A DNA stretch of 64,000 bases from Bacillota bacterium (GTDB taxonomy: Bacteria > Bacillota > Clostridia > Lachnospirales > Lachnospiraceae): NCBI GenBank assembly GCA_023663285.1, contig JAMPHT010000004.1, forward strand, positions 35,325 to 99,324, in the 5' to 3' direction. A model generated the notes under the pieces. That model saw only the letters and a list, made by a program, of their open reading frames with translations. It searched no databases and was not told the DNA's origin. Of this stretch, positions 34,937 to 43,339 are shown piece by piece; within the stretch, counting starts at the first letter, position 1; every line of letters begins with the position of its first letter. Made by a program: the position numbers and the translations under genes.

Positions 34937-35054
34937 TGTCATCACTCCTTTGATCTCAAAATCCCTTATAGTTCTTACAGTTACTATTAGTGTAACACAC
35001 ACTTTTAATGATTGCAAGGCAGCTTGGCAAAAAATGTCAGAAACCTCCGCGTTC

Positions 35055-35858
35055 CTATTTTGCAGAAGAACAAACTCCATTTACGTAAGTATCCGTTTGC
35101 TCAAGGACTTCCCGCTGTTCCTTCTCATCATAGGAATATATATTCTCCGTGTATGAATTCGTGGCGCTGTCATAACCGATCACATCCGAGTAATAGACCA
35201 GCTTATTATTTTCATCATAATATTCAACACGGATCAACGTAGTGCCGTCATCGGCATAGATAGAAGTCGTATGTCCGATACGAAAACCGGATAATCTGTC
35301 CTGCGTCGGGCTTCCCGCCTCTTCCGTCCGGCTTCCGGACACGACGGAATTGCTTCCTGCCCCTTCCGCCCGGCTTCCGGACACGACGGAGCTGCTTTTC
35401 ACCGACGCTGCACTTCTACTCTGAACCGCACCTTCCTCCATTGCCGCTGCAATATCTTCATAGCCTGCGGCTGTTCCTGCGGTCCGATTTTCCTTCACCC
35501 CATAAGTCACATAATGGGAGACGATAGCCAGCACATCATCTCCGAACGCGTCCATGATATCGCCGTAGCTTTCCGCATAAGCCAGCGGGTCAAAGAGGAC
35601 GCCCTTGTTCCTTTCCTCATAAACGCCTGCAGTCAGATAGTGCTTTATATAAGCATCCTCATCATCTCCGAATGCCTCTTCCAGATCGCTGTATGCCGCT
35701 CTGTATGCCTCCACATCAAGGATAAGGTCTATCTGCCCGCTTTTCTTCAGACGATCAACATATCTGTCCGTAACTGACTGCGCCGCGGAAGCATTCAGGG
35801 ACATACTCATAAATGCAGCTGCAGCCGCGCTCATCATAACCACTTTTTTATACTTCAT
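35055..35858 (-). CDS. secreted protein with AFGDD-type repeats
   Basis: A 267-aa protein with a Sec signal (MKYKKVVMMSAAAAAFMSMSLNASAA, cleavage after ASAA). Two repeats of about 43 residues at about 45-130 share the pattern F/LD-x3-Y-x2-Y-x-D-x2-DAFGDD-x3-HY-x3-GV-E-R, a module frequent in secreted Lachnospiraceae proteins. A Ser-rich linker carries a duplicated VVSGSR-EGAGS segment (about 160-195). The C-terminal 80 residues (IYADDGTTLIRVEYYDENNKLVYYSDV) form a beta-rich tail. It lies 119 bp upstream of the FliD-like gene on the same strand. Confidence 0.75.
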   Translation of the reverse strand: MKYKKVVMMSAAAAAFMSMSLNASAAQSVTDRYVDRLKKSGQIDLILDVEAYRAAYSDLEEAFGDDEDAYIKHYLTAGVYEERNKGVLFDPLAYAESYGDIMDAFGDDVLAIVSHYVTYGVKENRTAGTAAGYEDIAAAMEEGAVQSRSAASVKSSSVVSGSRAEGAGSNSVVSGSRTEEAGSPTQDRLSGFRIGHTTSIYADDGTTLIRVEYYDENNKLVYYSDVIGYDSATNSYTENIYSYDEKEQREVLEQTDTYVNGVCSSAK

Positions 35859-35968
35859 ATGATCTCACCTTTCCCAATATAAAATGCCTGCCATTATACT
35901 TATATAATCGGCTTTCTTACCTTGAAAATTAACAGTCCTCCAAAACTTTTCAACCGTTTAGGATAAGG

Positions 35969-36586
35969 CTAACGGATAAAATTTGTCCTTTCAAAGGGTT
36001 CCCTTTCCGGTAGGCCGTACCGCTCTTTTCCCAGCGCAATGCTTTTCATCAGAAAAGCCATATTGCGGGCAAGCGTCCGCATCATCTGCAGCCCTTCCCC
36101 GTCCTGCTTAGCCTCCCCCGGAGCGGCGCCGTGGATCCCGTTCCAGTACTGGCCGGAGGCAATGGGCATCCCTGCAATGCCGAAAAACTTATTCAGCTCA
36201 TCATAGGTGGCCGTCAGTCCGCCCCGCCGTGCGGCCGCTACCGCAGCCCCCACCTTCATGGTCTTGTCAAAATGAGTGCTGTAGAAAAGCCTTGTGAGGA
36301 ACGCAACCAGAGTAGCGTTTGCCGAGGCATAATAAACGGGACTGCCCACCACCAGGCCGTCGCACTCCTCAAATTTCCCTGCCGCTTCATTTACCGCATC
36401 CTCAAAGACACATTTCCCCCTCTGAGCGCATTGCCCGCAGGCAATACAGCCCCGGATATCCCTGTTGCCGATGTGCAGGAGCTCCGTCTCGATCCCTTCC
36501 TCTGCAAACACCTTTTCCATCTCATGCAGGGCGACGCCGGTATTCCCGTCTTTTCTCGGACTTCCGTTGATCATTAATACCTTCAT
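35969..36586 (-). CDS. NADPH-dependent FMN reductase / flavodoxin-family protein
   Basis: A 205-aa flavodoxin-fold protein. MKVLMINGSPRKDGNTGVAL is the FMN phosphate loop; DIRGCIACGQCAQRGKCVFED carries four cysteines in C-x2-C...C form, as in iron-sulfur flavoprotein relatives; DGLVVGSPVYYASANATLVAFLTRLFY is the isoalloxazine region. A small iron-sulfur cluster is possible but not proven. AGGAGGTATAATTTT precedes the ATG. Stands alone between the secreted protein and tRNA-Val. Confidence 0.9.
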   Translation of the reverse strand: MKVLMINGSPRKDGNTGVALHEMEKVFAEEGIETELLHIGNRDIRGCIACGQCAQRGKCVFEDAVNEAAGKFEECDGLVVGSPVYYASANATLVAFLTRLFYSTHFDKTMKVGAAVAAARRGGLTATYDELNKFFGIAGMPIASGQYWNGIHGAAPGEAKQDGEGLQMMRTLARNMAFLMKSIALGKERYGLPEREPFERTNFIR

Positions 36587-36714
36587 AAAATTATACCTCC
36601 TACCGTATCTTACTTTCCATAGTCAATGCCTCATGCCTCCTATGTAAACGCAACGCATTTGACTTGGCTTGCGAAGCTGAAGGACGCACTTCCAGTCATG
36701 CCGTTTCAGCTATA

Positions 36715-36763
36715 CGAAAAATGACGGAGCACACCGAGTTTACAGTGCTTCCCGCCATTTCCC
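36715..36763 (-). terminator. likely terminator after tRNA-Val
   Basis: On the minus strand AATGGCGGGAAGCAC pairs imperfectly with GTGCTCCGTCATT, followed by TTTCG. The stem has mismatches, so confidence is moderate. The rest of 36587-36714 shows no gene. Confidence 0.5.
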
Positions 36764-36777
36764 ATGCATTTTAGAAG

Positions 36778-36851
36778 TGGAAGCAAGGGGGCTCGAACCC
36801 CTGACCTTTCGCGTGTGAGGCGAACGCTCATCCCGGCTGAGCTATGCTTCC
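36778..36851 (-). tRNA. tRNA-Val, anticodon CAC
   Basis: 74 nt without CCA. Acceptor GGAAGCA/TGCTTCC, D-stem GCTC/GAGC, anticodon stem TTCGC/GCGAA with loop CTCACAC (anticodon CAC), T-arm AGGGGTTCGAGCCCCCT. Confidence 0.95.
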
Positions 36852-36860
36852 ATGTACCCT

Positions 36861-36888
36861 ATTCTACCACGCCGGGGAAAAAAATCAA
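36861..36888 (-). promoter_or_regulatory. promoter of tRNA-Val
   Basis: TTGATT (36883-36888) and TAGAAT (36861-36866) on the minus strand, spacer 16 bp, 9 bp before the tRNA. Confidence 0.65.
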
Positions 36889-36897
36889 GAGGAAATT

Positions 36898-37572
36898 CTA
36901 TATTTTCATGGCTCTGTCCACCGGAACCGCGCAGACTACCCCTCTTGCCTCGGAGCGCAGCCCGAACTCTTTATTCACTTCCTCCATGATCTGGTTTCGC
37001 ACGCTGTCCGCCGCCAGGATGGCGATGATCTCCTTTTCCTCCTGCGCCTGCAGGGCCATGATCTGCTCCGCCCCCGCAAGCCGGGCGCGAATCACTGTCC
37101 CTCCGGTAGCTCCCGCTTTTTTTGCCGTCTGCATCACGCTGTCCGTGTAGCCCTGGTTGACCGTGATCAATATCAGGCTGTGATGATATTCACTCTTCAT
37201 GGCGCTCTCCTCTCCCTCTGCTTCCCCATCCGCCGCCTGCAACAGCAGCAGCTCCGCTGCTATGTAGTTGATGGCCGATGTGGACAAAAGAATCATCAAC
37301 CCGTTATAGCCCATGCCAGAGCTCAGATCCTTTGTAAGCTCCGCCGCCAGCGCCGCCACCTGCCTGCGGGGCGCATAGCTTAACACAATATCCTTGTCGC
37401 TGCTGCCCAGGCCCAATATATCCATCATCTCGGAGGACGCCGTTCCCTGTCCCACACACTGCATATGGAAACCGATCTTCCGCCTGTCAAGCATTTCGAT
37501 GTACGCCTTTGCCCTGCCCCGCTCTATGATGGAAAGAATCATCATGATCTGATTCCGTCTGCCCGCGTTCAC
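36898..37572 (-). CDS. PII-like protein with two fused PII-type domains
   Basis: A 224-aa protein. About 8-105 (MMILSIIERGRAKAYIEML...GFHMQCVGQGTASSEMMDILGLGSSDKDIVLS) and about 128-220 (HSLILITVNQGYTDSVMQTAKKAGATGGTVIRARLAG) each look like a ferredoxin-fold PII subunit with the T-loop-like GGTVIRAR segment in the second. No uridylylation Tyr motif is recognisable. The ATG overlaps the stop of the DUF1538 gene by 4 bp, so it probably regulates that membrane protein, as GlnK does AmtB; that is inference. Confidence 0.75.
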   Translation of the reverse strand: MNAGRRNQIMMILSIIERGRAKAYIEMLDRRKIGFHMQCVGQGTASSEMMDILGLGSSDKDIVLSYAPRRQVAALAAELTKDLSSGMGYNGLMILLSTSAINYIAAELLLLQAADGEAEGEESAMKSEYHHSLILITVNQGYTDSVMQTAKKAGATGGTVIRARLAGAEQIMALQAQEEKEIIAILAADSVRNQIMEEVNKEFGLRSEARGVVCAVPVDRAMKI

Positions 37573-39101
37573 GCCTCCACCTCCCCGTTATCCTCGTCGT
37601 AATACAGGATAATATCTTCTATCTGGCTCATCTCATAATGAGTCCTTGCAATCCGCCTCTTTCTCTGCACGTTGCTCCACAGACCCAGCACCTGGATCGT
37701 GATAAGGGGCGTCATAGCCACCATTGCCACCAGGCCGAAAGCGTCTGTCATAACATTTCCGCCACAGGCTTCACAGGCTCCCACGGCAAAAGGAAGCATA
37801 AAGGTGGTAGTCATAGGACCGCTGGCCACGCCGCCGGAGTCAAAGGCAATACCTGTATAGATGGGCGGGACAAAAAAGGTGATCGCCAGTGAAACGGCAT
37901 ATCCCCCTATCAGGAAAGGATAAATGGAAATGCCCGTCAGGACCCGGAGCATGGAGATGCCTACGGAGACTCCCACGCCTATGGACAACGCCCTGCCTAT
38001 GGACTGCTGGGATATGGCGCCGTTGGTGACCTCCTCCACCTGCTTTTTAAGCGTATGTACCGCAGGCTCCGCCGAGACCACAAAATAGCCCATCAGCATA
38101 CCCACTGCGATCAGCCAGTACTTATGCCCTCCCCCGGCGATCTCTGCGCCTATGAGCCTGCCGGCCGGCATGAATCCGGCGTTTGCACCCGTAAGGAACA
38201 GCACCAGTCCTATATAAGTATAAGCCATACCCACGCTGATACGAATCATCTGATGCTTATGAAATCTTCTGAAAGCCAGCTGAAATATCAGAAAAACTCC
38301 CACAATGGGCAGAAACGCGGTCAGCACCTCTCTTGCATACAGGGGCATTTCCTTCAGGAAAAAAAGGAAAGCGTCCTTTGTGGTAAGATATTCTCCCAGA
38401 ATCGTCTGTGTGGTCTCCGGCGCAGGAGAAAAGCAGATGCTTAAAATCAACACCGAAAGAATGGGACCGATGCTGCATAACGCCACAAGACCGAAGCTTT
38501 CCTCCCCGGAATGCCTGCCCCCTTTTACCGACGCCATCCCCGCTCCCAGCGCCATGACAAAGGGAACCGTGATAGGGCCCGTAGTCACCCCGCCGGAATC
38601 AAAGGCCGTTGGAATAAAATCGCCGGGGGCAAACACAGCCAGCGCCATCACCGCTATGTAAAATATAAGAAGCAGCCTGGACAGGGGCATATTCTTTCTG
38701 GTCCGCACCATGGACAACACCAGGAAAATGCCCACCCCTAAGGCCACAGACAGTATCAGCACCAGATTCGGGATGGAGGGGACCTGTTCCGCCAGAACCT
38801 GCAGGTCAGGCTCCGCAATGGTGATCAGCGCTCCTAAAATAAAGCACACGATCACCGCCACTATCAGTTTTTTAGATTTGCTGATTTGTACCCCGATGCC
38901 TTCCCCCAGGGGCTGCATGGACATACCGGACCCTATGGTAAAAAGGCTCATGCCAAGAATCAAAAATACTATCCCGAAAATGAACAGTACCAGAATGCCT
39001 GAATCGATAGACGCCAGGCTGACACTCAAGACCAGGACGATTGCCGCTATGGGCAGCACAGATCTGGCGGACTCGCCGATCGCTCCTCTGATAAACCTCA
39101 C
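37569..39101 (-). CDS. DUF1538 membrane protein (putative transporter)
   Basis: A 510-aa polytopic protein with about 12 helices and an internal duplication: FDSGGVTTGPITVPFVMALGAG near residue 165 and FDSGGVASGPMTTTFMLPFAVG near residue 415 are two copies of the DUF1538 signature. Nine-residue loops connect amphipathic segments typical of ion or solute transporters. Substrate unknown. It is translationally coupled to a tandem PII-like protein, a pairing that implies cytosolic control by nucleotides or a small metabolite. Confidence 0.82.
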   Translation of the reverse strand: MRFIRGAIGESARSVLPIAAIVLVLSVSLASIDSGILVLFIFGIVFLILGMSLFTIGSGMSMQPLGEGIGVQISKSKKLIVAVIVCFILGALITIAEPDLQVLAEQVPSIPNLVLILSVALGVGIFLVLSMVRTRKNMPLSRLLLIFYIAVMALAVFAPGDFIPTAFDSGGVTTGPITVPFVMALGAGMASVKGGRHSGEESFGLVALCSIGPILSVLILSICFSPAPETTQTILGEYLTTKDAFLFFLKEMPLYAREVLTAFLPIVGVFLIFQLAFRRFHKHQMIRISVGMAYTYIGLVLFLTGANAGFMPAGRLIGAEIAGGGHKYWLIAVGMLMGYFVVSAEPAVHTLKKQVEEVTNGAISQQSIGRALSIGVGVSVGISMLRVLTGISIYPFLIGGYAVSLAITFFVPPIYTGIAFDSGGVASGPMTTTFMLPFAVGACEACGGNVMTDAFGLVAMVAMTPLITIQVLGLWSNVQRKRRIARTHYEMSQIEDIILYYDEDNGEVEA

Positions 39102-39232
39102 GCAGTTTCTCCTTTTTCACTGTTATAAAATAATCATACCAACTGCATAGTTAAAAGTCAATCGGCGAATCCGTCTTAAAACATCTTTTTGCCTTTTTGC
39201 AGAAGGCTAAAGTTCGCTCCGCGCAAAGTGAC

Positions 39233-39371
39233 GGCGGCGGCAGACAGTCATTCCCCTGCAGACCCGCTTTCGCTTGGAGGCGCGACGTAACGGTACATAA
39301 GCAAGCACAGTACGCTTGCTAAGTACCGACGTCTTGCACAGTCTGCAGGGGAACGACTGTCAGCTGCCGCC
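39233..39371. repeat. 139-bp imperfect palindrome
   Basis: The 31-base arm at 39233-39263 is repeated inverted at 39341-39371 with three mismatches (core GACAGTC-TTCCCCTGCAGAC). Inside are nested pairs GGTAC.../...GTACC and AGCAAGC/GCTTGCT. It lies in the 377-bp gene-free gap between the DUF1538 gene and an ABC exporter and could fold into a long cruciform. No open frame in it looks real. Confidence 0.8.
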
Positions 39372-39393
39372 TCTTGGGCACAAACAAATCCCA

Positions 39394-39477
39394 CGGAGTC
39401 TACGACTCCGAGAAGAATCGCTTCCCAAAGAGGTGTGCTATGCACCCTCTTTGACGCCTTAGAATATCTTCATTCCG
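39394..39477. repeat. palindromic repeat at the 3' end of the exporter gene (copy 1, partial)
   Basis: CGGAGTC-TAC-GACTCCG (39394-39410), then AAAGAGGTG...CACCCTCTTT (39427-39452), then TTAGAATATCTTCATTCCGTTCA, which abuts the stop of the ABC gene at 39479. The last part is shared with copies at 43280-43340 and 48077-48160; here the left arm is degraded. Confidence 0.7.
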
Positions 39478-39478
39478 T

Positions 39479-41707
39479 TCACGCTTCGCTCATCTTCAGC
39501 TGGGCGTTCACCAGCCCGTAATAGATGCCTTTCTGCTCCAAAAGCTCATTGTGGGTGCCGATCTCCGCCACGCCGTGTTTGTCGATGACCACCAGGCGGT
39601 CCGCATTCCGCAGGGTGGAAAGCCTGTGTGCGATAGCGAAGGTGGTCCTGCCCTTCACCAGCCTGTCAAGGGCCTGCTGGATCAGGAATTCACTCTCCGT
39701 ATCCAGCGCTGATGTGGCCTCATCCAGGATCAGTATCCTGGGATCATTCAAGATTGCCCTGGCGATAGCGATCCTCTGGCGCTCGCCGCCGGACAGGTTA
39801 TAGCCGTGTTCCCCCACATATGTGTTATAGCCGTCGGGGGTCTTGCAGATAAAATCATGGGCATTGGCCGCCCTGGCCGCCCGGATGACCTCTTCAAGGG
39901 TGGCGTCCTGCTTTGCAAAGCGGATATTTGCCAGTATGCTTCCCGAAAACAGGAAGGTCTCCTGCAGCACCACGCCGATCTGGGAGTGCAGGCTTTCCAT
40001 CTGAACGTCTCTTAAGTCGCAGCCGTCTAAGGTGATCTTTCCCTGATCCACGTCGTAAAGCCGCATGATCAGGTTGATCAGCGTGGACTTTCCCGTGCCT
40101 GAAGCTCCCACCAGCCCAATCATCTCTCCCGGCTTTACGGAGAAGCTGATGTTTTCCAGCACCGGCTCATAGGTCTGATAGCCGAAGGACACCTTGTCAA
40201 ATTCAAAGGCCCCCTCAATGAGAAACGCTTTGCTGTTCTCCTTGTCCGCCAGCATAGGCTCCTCATCCAGCACATCATAGATCCGGTTTAAGCTTGTCAC
40301 CATCTGCATCACCTGACGGGGCAGATGGGTCATCCAGCTCAAAGGCCCGAACAGATAGCCGTTGTAGGTCACAAACTGCACCAGCCGCCCTACCGTCATA
40401 TCTCCGTCCAGCACCTGTATACCGCCGAAATAAATCGCAATGTAGGTCCCTATCCCCAGCAGAAAGGTCAGAATAGGGAAGAACACCGCCCAGAAGGTCT
40501 CATTCTTCTTCTGTATAGCTGCAAACTCCCTGGTCTTTCCGTTAAATTTTGCGCTCTCCCGCTCCTCCTGTCCGAAGGACTTCACGATCCTCATGCCGGA
40601 GATAATGTCCTGCAGATTGCTGCTCAAGTCGTCAAATTTCAGCCACTGCCTGTGATAAATCGTCCGAATATGATGCCAGAACGCCTTTGTCACCACAAAC
40701 ACCACCACCACGAACATCAGGGACAGCAGGGACATTTTCCAGCTGATGACAAACATCATCACCAGAGACACTATCATGGTCACCAGGGTGGAGAGCATAT
40801 CTCCGAACACCTCTTCCATAAATTCCCGAATCTGCCGTGTGTCACGGGACACACGGTTCATCAGTTCTCCCGGCCTCCTGTTATTGATAAAAGACAGGGA
40901 CAGAGACTGAATCTTGTAGTATAGCTTTTTCCGCAGGCTCATGCTGATGGACGCTCCCAGCTTTGCGCAGAACCAGAAACGGCCTATCCGCAGGGCCATT
41001 CCTGACACCAGCAGGGCAAAGGTAATACCGATGAACCACCAGAGCTGGGTATAAGTACCGTTTCCGTTGGCAAGGGCGTCATCGATAAACTGCCGCTGCA
41101 CCATGGGAGAGATCAGATCCACCGCCGCGATAAACACCAGCATCACGGATAACAGTATCAGCCTTCCCGTAAATTCTCCGCAGAGCGCCATAAATTTCCT
41201 GAGAATGTCCGCCTTGCCGTCACAATAAGGACATTTGCTGGTTCCCGGCAGGGCCCGGCCGCACTTTTCACAGTATTTCTCATACTCCCTGCTGGTGACC
41301 CGGTCCGCATCGGAAAGCCCTCTGCCCTCCCCGCCTGCATTGATGATCGTCTGTGCCCCTCTGGCCACATAAGCCACCCTTATGATATGGCGCATGGAAA
41401 ACCGGGCCGCGCAGGACGTAGAACCGTCCTTGCCAAACACCGTAAGGATGCCGCTGTAGACCTGGTGCTCGCACTTCACCTTTTCGCAGTCCGCCAGCTC
41501 GTACTCCGCCGTCTTTACGCCGCCTGCCAGAACCATCAGCCGTTCCTCCGTCACTGCGATCCAAGTCGCGTCCGCGTAAGTTCTTTCAGCCTGTTTCTTC
41601 CCGTTGTCAAAGCTTAAGTCCACAGGCACGCAGTACCATAATGTCTCGCCGTCCCTCAGCTCAAGCGCTCTTTCCTGGGACTCGTTTAATGTGTATAATA
41701 ACTTCAT
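39479..41707 (-). CDS. ABC exporter with N-terminal PH-like and zinc-ribbon domains (subunit 2)
   Basis: A 742-aa fused permease/ATPase. Residues 1-130 form a beta-rich, PH-like cytosolic domain (TWIAVTEERLMVLAGG, YSGILTVFGKDG); about 145-165 are a zinc ribbon (CEKCGRALP..CPYC). The transmembrane domain (about 175-470) has six helices and the type IV exporter fold (SRDTRQIREFMEEV). The nucleotide-binding domain has Walker A GASGTGKSTL, signature LSGGERQRIA and Walker B ILILDEATSALD, all intact. A similar exporter lies at 43340-45670, so the two probably form a heterodimer. Substrate unknown. Confidence 0.9.
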   Translation of the reverse strand: MKLLYTLNESQERALELRDGETLWYCVPVDLSFDNGKKQAERTYADATWIAVTEERLMVLAGGVKTAEYELADCEKVKCEHQVYSGILTVFGKDGSTSCAARFSMRHIIRVAYVARGAQTIINAGGEGRGLSDADRVTSREYEKYCEKCGRALPGTSKCPYCDGKADILRKFMALCGEFTGRLILLSVMLVFIAAVDLISPMVQRQFIDDALANGNGTYTQLWWFIGITFALLVSGMALRIGRFWFCAKLGASISMSLRKKLYYKIQSLSLSFINNRRPGELMNRVSRDTRQIREFMEEVFGDMLSTLVTMIVSLVMMFVISWKMSLLSLMFVVVVFVVTKAFWHHIRTIYHRQWLKFDDLSSNLQDIISGMRIVKSFGQEERESAKFNGKTREFAAIQKKNETFWAVFFPILTFLLGIGTYIAIYFGGIQVLDGDMTVGRLVQFVTYNGYLFGPLSWMTHLPRQVMQMVTSLNRIYDVLDEEPMLADKENSKAFLIEGAFEFDKVSFGYQTYEPVLENISFSVKPGEMIGLVGASGTGKSTLINLIMRLYDVDQGKITLDGCDLRDVQMESLHSQIGVVLQETFLFSGSILANIRFAKQDATLEEVIRAARAANAHDFICKTPDGYNTYVGEHGYNLSGGERQRIAIARAILNDPRILILDEATSALDTESEFLIQQALDRLVKGRTTFAIAHRLSTLRNADRLVVIDKHGVAEIGTHNELLEQKGIYYGLVNAQLKMSEA

Positions 41708-41729
41708 GATCTTTTTCCTTTACCTTGAT

Positions 41730-42295
41730 TTAATCTGAAATCTTAATGACTAAAATGTCTCCTACATAGCCTATGGAGCCCTGCTCCGGATAAGCGGGCA
41801 TACTCATTACCTCCGGCTCCGCTGCAGCTATCCGCGTATAATTCATCAGAACGCTCACCTCATACTGCAGGAACGCATAATCCGGTCCCATGTAGGTCAG
41901 CGTCGTGCTACCCCCGGTATGTAACCCTCTGTTCCCTCGATCTGGGCCACGATCCTGGTCATCATGGATGTCACTGCCCTTTCCTGAAGTTCCTTTTTCA
42001 GCTTTGACATCTGAACCAACAGACAGCTGCCCAGACAGATCCAGACCATGGCACAGGTACAGATCAGCCAAGGGCTGCACAGATTGCCCCTCAAAAATAT
42101 CAGAACAGGATGCACGAACCGTCCCAGAGCGATCTGCCAGGCGCTGTCATTCTGACATATCTCCAGCAGCGCATCATGGGAGTATATATTATTGGCAAAG
42201 CGATAGCCATGGGCAAACAGATACCAGATGACCACTGCCCCTATGGTAATGGCAGTCTCCCGCGTAATATACCGACACTTACGGTTTCCCCGCAT
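41730..42295 (-). pseudogene. remnant of a GtrV-like glucosyltransferase-domain membrane protein
   Basis: Two frames carry parts of one protein. From 42295 (MRGNRKC, good site AGGGAGGAAG) comes a typical N-terminus with SHDALLEICQNDSAWQIALGRF, which then passes to a later segment KKELQERAV...IEGTEGYIPG. Near 41910 the frame breaks and a second frame continues TYMGPDYAFLQYEVS to EVMSMPAYPEQGSIGYVGDILVIKISD, the usual C-terminus. Full family members are 450-600 aa; most of the middle is gone. It sits between the DUF1854 gene and exporter subunit 2. Confidence 0.75.
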
Positions 42296-42416
42296 ACCTC
42301 TTCCTCCCTGCCGCCTGTTCTCCCCGCCGGGCTGCATACCCGCAGCCTTCCGGCGTGCTCCTTTTGTCTGCCTTACAGACTATCCGCCCGTTGGCAACGT
42401 CCGAAAATAGCTGTCA

Positions 42417-42998
42417 TCAGATGAACAGATCCAGCTTCTTACGCTCCATGACCGTCAGCGCATACAGATCCGGCAGTTCATATCGGTTGCCGTCAATATC
42501 TGTGATTTGGTATCTCGCACCGCCGATATTGATAACGGCGTCCCCTCCCATATGGGTGGTAAAACGGCATACACCGAAGTCTGTCATCACGTGCCAGTAA
42601 GCATAGCCGTACTCATCCTTCACATCCATCACCTTGCGGATGACCGGCATGAAGTAGCGCAGGCGTACCTGTTCCCGAATCATTTCCTGTACATCCTTTT
42701 TCATATCCTTCAGATTTTGAATGATCCCGATCTCTTTCGCTTTCTCATCTGTCTCCCGAATAGAGATGAACTCCTCCGGATTTGTCAGGGGAAAGGTCAG
42801 ATACACCCCAACTCTGTCGTACTCCTTATCCTCCAGCTTCAGCGCCAGAAACCCGCCCTCCGTGCGTCTGAACTCTGCATTCTCAGCGGTGAGGAACCGC
42901 ATCTGCAGCACCTCTTCCGACTCTTTTTTCAATGCCTCCTCGTCAAATTCCTGTAGATCCAGCAGGTCCGGCATTGCATTCTCTCTGTTTTCTTCCAT
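42417..42998 (-). CDS. DUF1854 domain-containing protein
   Basis: A 193-aa cytosolic protein. An acidic N-terminus (1-30) precedes the DUF1854 core: LTAENAEFRRTEGGFLALKL, RVGVYLTFPLTNPEEFISIR, EIGIIQNL, YFMPVIRKVMDVKDEYGYAYWHVMTDFGVCRFTTHM and a final YELPDLYALTVMERKKLDLFI. AAGAGGTG precedes the ATG. DUF1854 genes are usually found next to ABC exporters with extra N-terminal domains, as here, and in some bacteria near cyanophycin genes. No cyanophycin enzyme is present. A role as an accessory or regulatory subunit is inference. Confidence 0.85.
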   Translation of the reverse strand: MEENRENAMPDLLDLQEFDEEALKKESEEVLQMRFLTAENAEFRRTEGGFLALKLEDKEYDRVGVYLTFPLTNPEEFISIRETDEKAKEIGIIQNLKDMKKDVQEMIREQVRLRYFMPVIRKVMDVKDEYGYAYWHVMTDFGVCRFTTHMGGDAVINIGGARYQITDIDGNRYELPDLYALTVMERKKLDLFI

Positions 42999-43059
42999 AT
43001 ATACACCTCTTTATCTGTTATTCTTTCCCTATATCTCGTTACGCCAGCGCAGCAGGCTC

Positions 43060-43337
43060 AAACCAATCCCACGGAGTCTGACGACTCACGGAGTCTGACG
43101 ACTCCGGGAAGAATGCCTGCCCAAAGCGAACTTGTTCGCTTGGCATTCTTCAGTGTGAGCAGGCGCTTCCCTGCGCCGTAGAATTTCTTTGCGAAACAGC
43201 TAAGCCTGAGAATCAGGCTTTTGGCTGTTGAGCAAAAACTGCCGCAGAGCCGGAAGAATCCGCCCTGCGGATTCTTCCCGGAATGACTTAGATTTTCTTA
43301 GGCAGTGTACTTTGCTGCCTTAGAAAATCTTCATTCC
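43060..43337. repeat. cluster of palindromes after exporter subunit 1 (copy 2)
   Basis: The 341-bp gap has no gene but at least six hairpins. On the plus strand: CGGAGTC-TGA-GACTC twice near 43070-43105; GAAGAATGCC...GGCATTCTTC enclosing AAGCGAAC-TT-GTTCGCTT (43110-43150); GGCGCTTCCCTGCGCC; AAGCCTGA-GAA-TCAGGCTT; GGAAGAATCCGC-CCT-GCGGATTCTTCC (43252-43278); and a large inverted repeat 43280-43337 (GGAATGACTTAGATTTTC against GAAAATCTTCATTCC). On the minus strand, TGAACGGAATGAAG begins at the stop codon of the exporter. It should act as a terminator for that gene. Confidence 0.85.
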
Positions 43338-43339
43338 GT

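Noticed and set aside
39248-39445. 65-codon minus-strand frame
   Set aside because: Runs through the long palindrome and has no ribosome site.
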